Positions 27,421 through 40,783 of a stretch of 64,000 bases of DNA are shown piece after piece. The first letter of the stretch is position 1, and every line of letters begins with the position of its first letter. A model generated the notes under the pieces. That model searched no databases. It saw only the letters and a list, made by a program, of their open reading frames with translations, and was not told the DNA's origin. Origin of the DNA: Beaufortia kweichowensis (taxonomy: Eukaryota > Chordata > Actinopteri > Cypriniformes > Gastromyzontidae); contig CM032813.1 in the NCBI GenBank assembly GCA_019155185.1, positions 8,591,501-8,655,500 of the forward strand, in the 5' to 3' direction. Both the position numbers and the translations under genes were made by a program.

Positions 27421-30400
27421 TTCATCTAAAGCTGAAGTGAAGCTCAGTTTGATGACCCCAGTAGATGCCACTCTGAATCCAGCCTGAGACTGAATGCTGG
27501 ATGTACTGACTCCTGAAGGGTTTGGTAGGGGCGGCGCGAAATTTGGGGGAGGTTTTGATGTGTGGGAAAGGAGATAAAGGCGTGTTTAGTGCATATGTAT
27601 TTTTTTCTTGCTCTTGGCTGCCAAGTATTTTTGTAAGAGTTCTCCAGAGGCACTCAATACGGCAGCTATTCACCGTGGCCGAGGTATACCGCTTATACTT
27701 TTTGGCAAGGTGTTTTTTCCCCTGGCCTCTGTGCACCCACACGCAAGTACTTTGTGGTTAAGATGCTATTTAAAGGCTGTCTCATATTCTGACAGCTTTT
27801 TACAAAAATAGACTAGACATTTATTATTATTGCTATTAGCATTACAAACTAATATTTATTTTTGACACATGTAATTGTTTGGAATTTGACATGCTTTTAT
27901 CTTAAAACCTTTGAGAGTTTGTGCACTTAAGATGTCACTTTAACCATCAGCATCTCTGTGAATTAAATCTTTTGAATATTATTTGTAGACATCATTTACC
28001 AAATCACTTTTACATGCACCAGAAAATTAAGTGTGTTTTATGTATGGTTTGTACAATGTCAGGCATTAAAACAGTGCTGTTTAAGTCTCCTTTTGTCCTG
28101 CAGAGAATTTCCACCTACTGTGAATCATATCAGATAACTCTGTTTTACATTCTATATCTTTATTTATTTAATAACAAACAAATATTTGCGATGTTTACAA
28201 ATGACATGAAATTGTTTTTATCTTGCAAGTTTTTACCGGACTGCCATGGAAGGTGGATGGCTGGGTCACTTGGACACCTCGCTGACCAACAGAGGGAGAA
28301 AGTGAGTAACAATCGCTGATATATTTGACTGCTGTTGTCTGGTGGGTTGCTTTGTTGATCTTTGACTCTGTGTAGAGTCTGTCAAATTAAATGTCACTGC
28401 TGAATCAAATCTATGCTCTCATCCTTGCCATTCTCTTTGACAGGCACGGAGCAGAATGGATGGGTGAGCAGGGTTGGAAAATGTTGTGAGCCAGCCTTAA
28501 ACTCACAACGCCCCATAAGCACCACAGCTCAATGTTTCTCTTTAAAGCTTGTTAGCTTTGTGTGAAGACTGCTGAACTTGGTTTCAGTGTTAAAGGTCAG
28601 TGCAGATGGCTCAATGCCCTTAACTAGGAAATATCATACCAGTCGAGTTATTCACGGTCAATATTTTTGCACTTTGTGCCAAGAACAGAAAAACATTGTT
28701 TCCCATAACAGAGCTGTATAATTGAGCTTGATGAGGCCAATATAAGCACAATAACAAATGAAACTGTATTTTACAAGTATTTCCCATTAAATACAATAAA
28801 TAGTGATGGTTGAGGATATGCCAATTGGCTAATAATCTATTAAAAATATATTTTCGATATCTTTACAGTATCTCTTTTTTCTTAATTTCATTTATCTTGA
28901 GACACAGAAGAACTATGCCAGGGGTAATAATGAATCATAATTGCAAGTAAAATGATTTAACTAAGTTGTGTTGGCAGCACAAAAAATCATGAGTCTGACT
29001 CTCATACTGATCAAATGTACTTTAAGTCACTTACATCTGCCAAATACTTATGCAGAATGTAATGTTGCTAGACTGAATACAGTCACATTCCTGTAAAAAC
29101 ACTTTCAATTGTTCACACTCGGTGTCTGGAGCACCAGGCCCATGAACACACTGCCATTTCTGTTAAGTTTTACACTTGCTAATGCTGATTTATGTACATC
29201 CTCACAAAAGAGATGCGATCTGTTATTCCCACAGACGCCACCAATGATACTGAAGTTCGGTGAGGAGAAAAAGACTCATTGGAGCCCAGGAGGAGAGGTT
29301 TCGACAGTGCACAAACTACATGACATTTGGCTCTTTATTTCTTGTTTGTTGTGCTTGCTGTATTTTTCCCATTAGGCAATGCAATAGTTTTGAAACCACA
29401 TACAATGGATGTGGATTGATCCACTTACCAGGGTAAGTGTTGTGTCGGTGGGGGTTTGTGAAGTTTTCATCTGGTCTCGTAAGTGCTGTGATATTTGTTT
29501 GTCACAAATAACACAATACAGATCTTTGATTTCTCATAGGTCTGTGCATGCATACAACCTCTTTTGTGCTGTGCTTGTTGTTTGTCCAGGTCGGTTCGGG
29601 AACAAGACAACATTGAAGCTCCAGACATGCACGAGGGTGTGCATGGGCGCATTGTGCCGTGTGTGGATAAACAGGCAGTCAGTGATGGTGACTTACGACA
29701 CACCATGCTGAGAAATTAAAGACATGTGCCACCAGTGAATGAATCCATTCTTGTGGCGAGAGGCTGCAGACGTCTGGGTAGGTTTCTCACAGCATGCGTT
29801 AAACATGCAAGTGCATAATAGTCATTGAACAGCAGACTGCCATGCTTGTTGTGCCTAGCAACCCATGCAAGACTCTCAATGGTGTTTGTTGTTAAACACA
29901 CCAACAAGTGTTGTGTAGAAGCGAAATCATTCTTCATACGTTTTGTATCGTTTAATCTTTTACTGATATTTGGTCCATTTATAATAGTAGATGTGGTTGT
30001 TTTTGTCCAAAAAAAATCATTTATGATTATTTTATAGCTTATAGATCAAAATAGATTAAAATGATAGATTATAGACATTATAGATTAAAATCACTTATGT
30101 TATATTTCACCTTTTTGTCCCATCGTGATTATGTAAATACTTGTATGTTTGAAAGTAGATCGAGCATGTGACCATTTCTAATAAAATGAGACTTCTTCTT
30201 CCTATAAGATGTAATTCCATTTTATAACGACCTTCTTGCAATGAAGTCTTTGATCAAAAAGAACAAAGACTCTGGTATGGGGGCATTCGTGTTTCGCTGT
30301 GCACATACATAGAAAGATCCGTGAACGACAGATGAGGAAATGACATCAGGATCTGTAGCCCATCTGCTGAGATTCTGTCGAGTTCAACAAAGGACATTGA

Positions 30401-31089
30401 GGCGAAATTAAAATCAGATCCGCACGCACCGATCTGTTTTCTTTTTCATGAATACATATATTGTTGTCTTTTCAGAGTGGAGCAAGCTGGCCAGAATTAG
30501 ACCATCACCGCTGAAGTTTGTCAAAACTGACCGAAGAGGTTGAGAGGTTAAGCAACAGAAGGTTCATCTGATCATCTCTGTCTGTGATAAATTAAACTCG
30601 GAATCAATGACTCCTGGGAGAAGGAAAGAAAAGAGCTTAGTCATGAAAAGGCGTTCCTTAGCTGACCCGTCCTCCATGGCAACACAGATTGCCACATATA
30701 TCTGATCACAATGGCGTCCCGAGCCCAAACAGATTTTATACAGCTTGTGCTTGCAGAGCTGTCACCAAAGCAACGGCATCCCAGTGGCATGTTAATGGTG
30801 GTGCGCTGGTCCTCTTTAACATTTACACTGAGCGTCGGGTACCATAAACATTTCCCCTTTGCGTTCTCCTGACAGTGAGTTATGACCATCCAGGGTCTTT
30901 CCGGCCCTGTTGGAACTGTCATCACGCTGATGAGACTGGATCTAACGTAGCGATTTAGCTTGTATAAATAGCTTACAGAAAACATTAACACGACAGGTGC
31001 TTATATCCAAAGGAGCAAAACTACAGACAGTATGAGTTGTTTTGTTTATTAAGTCAACGACAAAACACTCCAAGAAACCATTCAGTTGA

Positions 31090-31230
31090 AAGTTCTCAAA
31101 AGAACCATTTCTTTTTTATCTTTCGTCCAACAGAAAGGCTCTCTTAACGATAACAGTTCTTTATTGAACCAATCAGCCAGAAAATCGTCTATGGCATCAT
31201 GAAGTACCTTTATTTTTAACAATGTTCTAA
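31090..31230. repeat. Dispersed repeat with AAAGTTCT / AGAACC ends
   Basis: AGTTCTCAAAAGAACCATTT on the left, AACAGTTCTTTATTGAACCA in the middle and TATGGCATCATGAAGTACCT on the right follow the order of a short non-autonomous family that I recall as abundant in cyprinid genomes. The copy is diverged. Class is inferred, not proven. Confidence 0.45.
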
Positions 31231-33394
31231 GATCATTTCACAGATGTTTTTTTGCAAATCAATTAAAATTTTTACATGACTGGAATACTCAAATCTATAG
31301 CCCATGATAACTAAGCACTTCTCAAAGCTGTTTCATGACTCTTGTATCTTTCCTCTCTCATTTAAAATAATTCAAACACCAATTTCATGTCTCCATAATA
31401 ATTGATTTTGTATGTCGCTGTGTAATAAGGAAGACACTTTGCATTTGTGTGCTGATCATCCAGTCTGAGTTTATTTTGTGATAATGTATCTAGTATCGAT
31501 CCTGGAAACTTTTCCGTCTCTGAAAATCTCGATCACCACAACGCAGGTGTCACCCGAGTGAAAGTGTTTACAGGTTCCTCTATCTCAGATCAGAACAGGT
31601 TAAGTTTGTTCTGGTTCGTCCTCATGTTTCCCCGCTGCCTTCAAACACACAAGCAGATTCTCAGTCAATACTGCACAAATATTGACTGCACTGTTTGTAT
31701 TACTGGACTACTTGACATTCACAAATTCACATGGTTCTTATTACAGTACCATCAATGCTAGTGTCACAAACCAACAAGAAAAAATCTCAAGTTGTCATTT
31801 TAGTTTACTTAGATTTGGTATGGTGTTTTTGATATCAACTAGAATTCCAACATCCACATATCATCACAGTGCTCATACACAATTAATAGATTCTCTTAAT
31901 TATTTCACTGAAAGGTTTTAAAATCTGGTCTCTGTTTGCAGGCTGTCCACGAAGGCTGTGAATGTGTGGGGACGCTCTGCTCAAACACTGGAACCGCTGA
32001 CCCTGGCCTTGCCCGACACTGAGGCTGTGGACTAACATTTACTCTACATGATACGTCCCGCTTACTTCCGCCCTGACCAGAGTCAATACAGATGTCATGA
32101 GTGGCGTGAGTGTACTACACATACATAGATAATAAGTAAAACAGACATTATATACAATCCCTGTCTTTATGATGTAAAGGTTTATGCTCAAATGCATGAA
32201 AGGTGAATGCTTAAAAGTGATATTTGTGGTACTTTACCTCTGTAATCATATGTGTGTGTGAGAAAGAAAGCGATGAGATGAAAACAAAATGGGAAAGTTG
32301 GGCAAACGGAACAAAACCGAATGAAATGAATGGAGGTTTGAGGCACAGATCAGCTTTAGAAATAAGATCCTCTTAGAAACAGGAGTCATTTCTGTGTCTT
32401 GGTCTAATCCTGTTCTGGCCCAAAACCCTGCTGTGAGAGAGAAAGAGTTACTGAGTAACCCAGTTCACTGGTCATCTCTTACAATCTCTCCAAAACTACT
32501 GACCCCCGGGTGCCCTTACCCGCCCTCAGAGGTCATACCCCCTCATGTTATCGCTTTACTATAACACTACAGTTTCATGACAGAGAAAAGCCAATGAAGA
32601 AGTCACATACAGTATGATATGATATGATATAATCGCAGTCATTTCATTGTCTGGTTCGATTTAGGTACAAATGTTGCTATGCACTTGTTGCCAAGTGTAG
32701 GTGTTCAGGCAGGCCAGCCAGTCGTTCTGGGGTTCGGAGCGTGTTTTAAGGGCTTGTAGATGCTGGGATGGGGGTCGATGGGGGTGTCGCAAGGTTGGAC
32801 AGCTGAGTTATTTTATTTAGTCTGTATAAAGGCTGCCCAACTGTCATAACAATGGAGGAGAACAGCAGGGCCCCTCCACAGACAATGAGGAGTCAATGGC
32901 TCCAAAGAGCATCTCTAACACAGAGCTCTCGTGAAAAGAGGCGCCATCTCAATAGGATTGAGGGACGCCCATAACAAAGCTAGAAACCTCAATTGGGGGC
33001 ATCAATCAGCTCTCTCACACGGGCGTCTGCACATGGATGTGTGATAAAATCGAAGCACGATATATAGGAGTTTTAGAAAAAAATGCTTATTTTCATTCCA
33101 TCAGTTGAAGCCGGAAATGACCTTAGCAGGTTGATCCTGGTTTGAAACGTCATCCAGTATGAGTAAAGTATTGCTGATCGACAAATGTCATAAAAAAGAA
33201 AGAATGTAGTTGCAGTTTTAATCGATCAATCTTTTCTGCCCAAGTAAAGGATGAGAAATGTAATGATTAACAGGTGGCTTTACGTTGGTCTTTCTCTTTA
33301 CATGTGGGCGGTGGTGTGAACTGGATGTCAATTCAAAAGCAAAAGATTATTTTTCAGGATAGATTTTTTGCCATTTTTGTTGCACTTGCTTGTT

Positions 33395-33498
33395 CAAAAC
33401 GCATTGCCAGGGGGTGGTAGGTGGTTGCCAGGTCTTTGCTTTGGGGCTGTTGGCAGTTGTTGAAATGCTCTTGGTGGTTGCTAGGGCCATTGCTATTA
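33395..33498. repeat. GGTTGCTAGG-type dispersed repeat, copy 1
   Basis: Degenerate iterations of GGTGGTTGCCAGG and GGTTGCTAGGGCCATTGC. Related copies are at 52962-53030 and 60240-60315. This kind of GGTTGCTAGG array is frequent in fish non-coding DNA. Confidence 0.5.
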
Positions 33499-33790
33499 AA
33501 AAGATAGACAAGAACCTTTTCCTGCATTGTAGTCGATTGACATGAAGTTTCAGGATGGAGCAATACAGAAATGTGTAACAGAACAATAGTGCTTTTCAGA
33601 ACCCATGTCAGCAAAGTGCTGTCAAGCAGATGTTCACACACATTGTCAAATTAATGATTAAGAAAAGTTTTGCTGTGATACACTGAGGGCCAGAGGTGGT
33701 CAGAGCTCGACTCCCTTCACTTTCAGCACTCCCCCAGGTCTCTCTTTCCCCCAGATTCAATGCCATCCGACAGCCAATACCCAATTACAG

Positions 33791-33924
33791 TAACACTTTA
33801 CAGTAAGGTTGTATTTGCTAACATTAGTCCAAACATTAGTTGACATGAACTAACAATGAGCTTTTTCAGCATGTATTAATCTTTGTTAATGTTAATGCAA
33901 CTGTGTGGTAACTTATGTTAACAG
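33791..33924. repeat. Dispersed DNA element beginning TAACACTTTACAGTAAGG
   Basis: The start TAACACTTTACAGTAAGG, followed by repeated ACATTAGT, AACTAACAATGA and TTTGTTAATGTTAATG motifs, is the usual layout of a very common cyprinid non-autonomous repeat. A second, more diverged copy lies at about 37051-37190. Confidence 0.55.
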
Positions 33925-35034
33925 ATAAAATTAAAGTAACAAAGATTAAAGTAATTTACATTAAAGTAATAAATCCAGTAGAAGTGTACTTTGCTCACCC
34001 CATTGAATAAAATGTTTGTGATTGTAATGTAAAAATGACATACAGTACATGCAACGAGCAATACTAATATAATATAATATAATTTACTTATTTTATATAA
34101 GTAGCATAGTGGAGCGTAAATGCGTAAATGTAAATTTCTGGCAACCGCTGCTGCCACTTTTGTGCTGTAAATTTACCAGGATTTTTTTAATAGTCTAGGA
34201 AAACACATTGTGCCCGTTCCAAATGTACAGTAATTTAGATGCAGTGTTGCTGTCCAAGTGTATGCCAGCAGATTTGAATTATGACATGATAAAGTGAGTT
34301 ATTATTACTTCTGTAAACATGATATAAGCCTTCTGAACTGCAAGAACATCCATTAATTACACGGCCAGCTTACAGTGATCAGGGAGAGAACAGGTGCCGA
34401 TTGTCTGTGAGCGAGCGCTCCGTGCCTGAAGCACTCCCTTCTGTATCCTTTTACCCAATGATCTGAAGAACACATTGCGTGTCCAGCTGCATGTCACACC
34501 TCGTAACTCCTGATCGCAGCATCACTAGCAAGATTTAGATTGGTCTACATCAGCCGAGAGCATTTCAATGAATCATATTTTATCACGGCTGATGTAATGG
34601 TGCATGATTCAGTGTTATCTCATGAGTAATGTGACGAGAATCCAGGTTAATCAGATACATCAATCCGTTAGGATTATATCTGGTTCTCGGATGAAAAGGA
34701 TCATAATGTGGGCCCAGGAAATTAGAGAATTTATTACACAATTTGAGTTGAAACATGCACAGTCTGAAGATTAATATGTGTTAGTCTGAGAACAAAATCT
34801 AGGGATTTTTCAGGCTGGTTTTTGTAGGTTAGTTTTGGGTTTTGCTGGCCTAGATTTTGGACAAGAATATGGTGTAGAACTTGTTTTCTGCTTCTACGTG
34901 TTCTTCTCCAGAGCATTTTCAGGCCCCAAAAATGACATCGTTTCTATGAACACTGAACTGGTTTTAAAGCACATCTGTAGACCTGTTGAGAATTAATCTT
35001 TCAGTATATAGTACAGTATATTCAAAATGGCGCT

Positions 35035-35249
35035 GTAAAAAATGTTCTTTGCTGCTTTAAATTTTTAAGTCCAATCAGTTTTGGTTTTACAAGTCATTTT
35101 TTTACAATAATTTTAACACATTTCATGTCATTTTAACTCTTCAGCCCAAGCACTTCATCACTGGGCAAAATTTAAAAGAGTAAGTTAAAGTGACTTGTAA
35201 AGCGAAGTTGATTGGCCTTAAAAATTTAGGGCAGCAAAGAAGTTTTTAC
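35035..35249. mobile_element. Foldback (MITE-like) element with long inverted arms
   Basis: The left arm starts GTAAAAAATGTTCTTTGCTGC and the right arm ends GCAGCAAAGAAGTTTTTAC, its approximate reverse complement. The match continues through AAATTTTTAAG / CTTAAAAATTT, CCAATCA / TTGATTGG and TACAAGTCA / TGACTTGTA for about 60 bp per arm. No open reading frame is present. Confidence 0.65.
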
Positions 35250-37050
35250 AATGTATTCATTATTTTATTCATTGGGGCTGAATTGGATTGTTAAACGTGT
35301 ATGTTTTATACCACAGAAGAGCCGGACCTGAAAAGTCATGCTGTGGATCGTGAGGAGTCCAGCACACATTTGGACTCATTTCAATGGATCCTTTTGGTGA
35401 CACTTGTTCTTCAAATCTTTCATTATTTGCTCTTTTTGCAGTTACCCTATTATATTAACATTAACCAATTCATAAAATCACTGTGTGACTAATGACAACA
35501 GAAGTATTTACCTGCATGTACTGGGTGACGTTGGCTGAGAAAATATTTTCTTTTATTCACTTTGCTCAAGGGCACAATGGTGATGGCGGTACAAGACCCA
35601 GCAACCATCCGTACAGTCAGTAGACGGGTCCATGCCGCAGCCCACAATAGCTCGATCACAGTCTCTGATCCATTAGTTCATGGCTCAGGCATTCCCAGTG
35701 GAATTAGAGTCCTGGAAACGTGAAACAACCCAGCACTTCCATTCCATATTAAAAAGCAGCCATGCCAACGGGGTTCAATGCAATTCTCGCCGAGTCAACA
35801 ATGAGGTTTGAAATGCCATCAGCCTTCAGAACCCAGATGCACCGCTGGCCCAAAAATAGGTTACCAGAGGCCTTTTAACAAACCCTGTCAGGGGAGGTGG
35901 GAGACCTTCATTCACAGGAAAGATTAAGATACCATCAGAAAGAGGTGCCAAGGGGGATCAGGGTGGAATGGGTCGAGGGATGAGTCCACCGACGGTGAGG
36001 CTGCGTGTTTTAGTCCCCGGCAGTATCGGAGTCTCTGAAGTCCCATGGAGAGATGTGATTGACAGGGATGCAAGTCATGAGCGGATGTTTGTAACTGGGA
36101 ACTAGTTATTATTGTCTCTCTGTGAAAGCGTATTATAGCAGCTCAAGCATTATTAGGTAATGTATTCATTGATTTTGTTTATTTTTATACTGAGACTATG
36201 AACAGTAGTAGTCATACCAATTCGCTTCACTTCACGGACATTTCTGTTGATATGGTTTGTGTTAATAGAAAACAATATAAACAATAACAAAGAAATACGC
36301 CCCACAAACTTTTTAGTGTTTTCAGTTTTTCAATTCTTCACTTCCTTTGCCCACAGCGTATAAATCTACTTTTGGTGTGATGACTTATTCCAGCTTTCCC
36401 GTGATTGAATTAAAGCGAGAGAAAAAAACAGCAGGAACCGAATGAAGACAACAAGCTATCTTAAAGCCAACGGAGTCCAGTGACAAAAGCCTTGTCATGC
36501 TCCGGTGGGGTCTTGCCTCTAATCCAGAGGGTTTTAAGGGCTGCAGACACTAGCTGCTTGTTCTCTGGAGGGGATAGCTAGGCGCTAAGTAACTAGCAGA
36601 GCTACTGGCGACAGTTCCGTCCAGGAGAGATGGGCCGCTAATCCTAATCACGCCTGAGAATGCCGTCTGGGTCACATGACCTTTCGCTAGCTGTAATGGA
36701 AGGGGTTATAATTGGGATTTATCGCCAGCGAGGCTGCCCGCAGGAGAGGTGCCAGTCAAAGGGTTCTGGGTCCTGGATGTCTGACGGGTACGATGAAGAG
36801 GAATGAGTCATCGGAACGCTTATAGACACGGAAACCACGTGGAGAAGGCCGCATTGAGCTTGTAGAAACATCAGACGCCAATGCAGTGTGGAATGGACTG
36901 AACCTTTTTGTGTGTGAGTTTTATTGGCAAGGGTTTTGTCTTTGTATCAGAAGCATCAGTAAGCCACCTGTGGTTGTAATAAGTAAAAGCTTGTCACATT
37001 TTATAGGGCTGATGTAACTGTACGTACAGTAGAGTGGATTAAACTGTACT

Positions 37051-37190
37051 GGTAACATTTTACAATAAATCTCGAATCACTAACATTAGTTAATATAATA
37101 AAAATATCAGTGAACAATATTTTGTGAGCTTATTTATTTTAGATTATGTTTACAATTTAAAGTTTTACATGTACATTATGAGAAAAATAT
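37051..37190. repeat. Diverged copy of the TAACA(C/T)TTTACA dispersed element
   Basis: It begins GGTAACATTTTACAATAAAT and includes ACTAACATTAGTTAATAT, matching the left part of the element at 33791. The right part is degraded and AT-rich, so its end is approximate. Confidence 0.4.
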
Positions 37191-37904
37191 TTTGACAATA
37201 TTGTATTCATAAAATAACATTAAATAATTACAAATGATCAATTTTAAATATGGGATGTTAAATGAATAAACCTTATTGTGAAGTATTATCATTCAATTTT
37301 GCTCTACTGAATTCTGCTAAATGAGTTACATGAAAAAAGTTTCCTGAAACTCTTTAACACTTTTTATGTTAATTATTTTAATTCTTTTTTTGTTTCTTTG
37401 CAGTGTGCTCAAGTCAAGCATTGTGTCTGCGCTTATCAACACGTCCAAACGCCAGCTGAAACGCGAGCAGAGATTTTGCTACTGAAATCCTGTTTTGAAC
37501 TTTTCTTAGTTAACACGAGGACCTTCTTTAAGTGCAGGCAGAAGTACAGATTGTTGGTGGAGATATGCTGGAGGGTTCTCTTCAACAAGAAGGCCTTTTC
37601 TCTCTCTGGTGTAAGTCTATTCAGGGTGTCTTAATCCTGTTAACAAGATCCCTAACTGGGGGTGTCTGGGAAGCTGGATCAATATCAAATTCTCTCTCTC
37701 TCGCTGTTCTCCTCGGGCGAGCGATAGGTCCGCTTAAGACTGTCTGGCAGGAGAATATGTCACTCTGTGATTTTGCTGTACCAACAGAGATTCAAATGGC
37801 TTTTCGTTCTGCCAAAATTACAACTTGGTACTTTCAGTCCATTGCTGAGAAAATAATTTTGCTCAAACAAGCATCTATATTTCTATTTCTAATTTATTAT
37901 GTTT

Positions 37905-38330
37905 TTTAATATGTTAATTTGTATGCATATTTTTATATTGTTAATAATAAAATGTACATATAATTATTATTATTTATTAGTCTATATTATAATAAATAAT
38001 TAGATGTATCATAATATAATTTATTATAAAATAATAGTATATTATAATTTTTTTAATTAATTTAATAAATTTATTTGTATTTAGTTTATGTATTGTACCT
38101 TTTGTTTACAACTATTACATAATAAAATGTCCTTTATATTCTTTAGATCATGGCAGAGCATTTAAGAGAACAAAAATAACATTTTTGTTAAACAAAATTT
38201 GAATATATTATTAACATTCATTATTTCATATTTGAATGTTTATATTTATTATTATTGTTATTAATTATAATAATATTAATAATAATCAAAGTCTAATAAA
38301 AGTAATAATTTGAATTAAATATTGGTGACT
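37905..38330. repeat. AT-rich low-complexity block
   Basis: Repeated TTATTATAATAAT-like words, many of them self-complementary. No gene or other structure is visible. Confidence 0.7.
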
Positions 38331-39935
38331 TGTTCCCAGCTCATGTGAACAATTGTTCTCCTCATCAGTCATGAAATATGCTCCCAATTAATGGCAGGGG
38401 GCTGAAACCTGATCTGGGGTATTTTCTCATCTTTGTCTGGACTGCTGGAACTGGATAATCCAAAGGCCTTGATGTATCATTGCCCTGTTGGATGTCTGGT
38501 GACTAATGTACCAGTAAATGAGAAAATAAGTTAGCGGGGCTGGTACAAGTCAAGTGGAACTTAATTACCTCTGACAAGAATTTGGAAGGGGGAAAAATGG
38601 GATACAAGATCACACATCAGAGGATAGTATGACAACGACAGTCAGGTCTCTAGTAGAAAAGATAATGTAGTCCAGATGTATCACACAAGAACAGAACAAT
38701 TCTTTCTGGTTCTTTACAGTTTAGTGTTTGATAGCACAATACTGGAAGTTAAATTATTACAATTTATACCACTGCCTTTAAAAAACACGTGACAAAAGCG
38801 AAATGACACAGAAAAAAGACGCCTCCAGGGTGTTTTGATGGAGTTAGTGTAGTCCCGTATCTCTCCTGGGGGTCTAAGCGCTTTGTGCATCTGGAAGAGA
38901 TCTCTGGCTGTGGTTCGGTCCAAAAGACTTTCACAATGTTGATGCTGTGTTTTCCTGTCTCTGAAACGCATCACAGTCGAGATACATGTCAGGAAGATTT
39001 CATAAAATACATTAGTAATCTACAAACTATTTTTGCCACGTTTTGTCATCTGTGGTACATTTCATGGAATAATTTTTTATCATAGGCAAACATTTTTTTT
39101 ATGTTTGGGTTTGTGAAGTATTATTTCAATTTCATTTAATAAATGTCAGTTGTTTAAATGTAGTTAAATCAATGGTAGTGATTGTCACTGGGCTCATATC
39201 TTACAATGCATCATGCATATCTCAACATCCAACCAAGAGACATTGTACCATTTAAACCATTTTTAAAGATATTTCTTTCAGATTTAGCTGTTCCATACAC
39301 CCTTCATGAACCCTTGACTGCTAATCTCGAATCGCTCTCTAGCGTTCACACAGAAGCTTTTGGCCGCACTAATTGTTTTGCTTATTTTTTTATCTGTCTT
39401 CCAGTTTTCCTTTCAACGGCGTGCAGAGGAGCAGGTCCGAAGCCAACATGAAGCAGGTCCAACAACATGCCTCTCCGCACGTGCTGGGAGCCTCATTTTC
39501 ACATCTGCTCAAGTGAGAGGCTTAAATCAACAATCACTTAAGATAACAAGACTATTTAAATTACAACAGCAATGAATTTAACTAGCAAAGCTCTACAACA
39601 GCCAATATTGTGGGCGTTCTGAGGTCCCTGCTGAGTTGAGTAACTGCAGTGAGTAACTAATGAGTCAAAAGAAGTGGCACAGGTTCAGTTTCTCAATCCA
39701 CAGGATGCAGGTTGCAGTCGTTCCAATCCCTGTCCCCTGATGTTTAGTGCATATGTATACTGTATAGATATATTGTATATGGAAATATTTAGTTCTTTCT
39801 GCACTGTGTCAGTTTGCTTAGAGTGGCATCTGTTGGGAAGGTGTGGATATGTATTGAAATGCAAGCAGTTAAGTCCCTAAATTGTGATTGGATTAAGAGA
39901 TGATAAATTATGTGATCAAAAAGTCTTGGCAATGT

Positions 39936-40255
39936 ACAGTACCAGTGCAAAGTTTGGAAACACTTACTCACTGTTGTTTAGATGGTTTTTCACATTTTAG
40001 AATAGTAGTAACCTATCAAAACACAATTGTAACTGGGGGAATTATGATGTGACTAAAAGCATGAAAAGTAAATGACCACAGTGTTATATTTGATCATCTT
40101 TTAAAGTAGTCACCCTTTATCTAGAATTTGTAAAATTATCCAGCTTCTCGAGGTCTCAACCTGAAAAGCTTTTTAAACAGCACTGAAGGAATTTTTATCT
40201 ATGCTGGACTCTTATTGACTGCTTTTAATTCATTATTTGGTCCAAAATAAAATGT
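39936..40255. repeat. Relic of a dispersed repeat (GTACCAGTGCAAAGTTTGG start)
   Basis: The order GTACAGTACCAGTGCAAAGT, then TTGGAAACAC, TTTAGAATAGTAGTAA, AAAGTAGTCACCCTTTAT and an AACCTGAAAAGC tail matches a repeat I recall in many teleosts. Coding capacity is lost. I do not assign a transposon class. Confidence 0.4.
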
Positions 40256-40643
40256 TAGTTTTCTAATAAAAGAAATTATTATGTTATATTATAATAATTT
40301 TATCACTAGTTTTTTTAACAGCAAAAACTGAAAGCAAGTTTTTATTTTGAAATAGGTGAAAAATTTTTACAGCGTAAAGAAGTGTTGTTGAAGTATTGTG
40401 ATTATTAATAACAGTATTAGTAGTAATTATTACACGGCACTCTGGAATACTGGATTCTGATTGGCCGGCCATGTTATTCCAAGGTCTGTTATTCCCAGAT
40501 AACAACCACCTAAAACTAATAACACAGGGTCATCCACTTTGTGTCAGGGTCCTGATCACCCGTCAGGGTTTATACTGAGATATCAACCGGCTGGCTGTAC
40601 ATTAGCCCTTACTTATTATTAAATATTAATAGTAATTATTAAC

Positions 40644-40783
40644 CTTTCTTTCTTCTGCAGAACACAAAGCAAGATAAATAAAATAATGTTGGTAACCAAA
40701 CAACATTGACTTTCATTGTATGCACACAAAACGACTCAAAATATCTTCTTTTTTGTTCCACAGAAGAAAGAATCGTATACATG
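40644..40783. repeat. Dispersed repeat with TTTCTTCTGCAGAACAC ends
   Basis: The left end TTTCTTTCTTCTGCAGAACA and right end TTTGTTCCACAGAAGAAAG are inverted relatives. The centre contains AATGTTGGTAACCAAACAAC and CATTGACTTTCATTGTATG-like words. It is the same family as 53128-53278 and the fragment at 23146. Confidence 0.6.

Larger units (their letters stand above)
27421..33790. other. Gene desert upstream of wnt4a, proximal part
   Basis: About 6.4 kb holds no recognisable protein-coding exon. Several acceptor-like sites precede short open stretches (for example at about 29590, 30471 and 31942), but none forms a chain with consistent phases. It contains one dispersed-element copy at 31090-31230 and a TTGCTAGG-type repeat at 33395-33498. 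The moderately GC-rich blocks could be wnt4a enhancers; that is inference only. Confidence 0.5.
33925..39935. other. Gene desert upstream of wnt4a, middle part
   Basis: No coding exon was recognised. Identified content is the foldback element at 35035-35249, a diverged repeat at about 37051-37190, and a very AT-rich block at about 37905-38330. GC-richer stretches at about 34380-34560, 35560-36080 and 36360-36870 stand out from the AT-rich background and are the best candidates here for conserved regulatory elements. This is judged from composition only. Confidence 0.45.

Noticed and set aside
27421..27811. Overlapping open frames on both strands just upstream of wnt4a
   Set aside because: The peptides have no similarity to known proteins that I can recall, and the region is better explained as wnt4a promoter-proximal DNA.
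31942..32034. Acceptor-like TTTGCAG followed by a short frame ending in a stop
   Set aside because: No upstream exon with matching phase was found. The frame is only about 30 codons and has no poly(A) signal close by.
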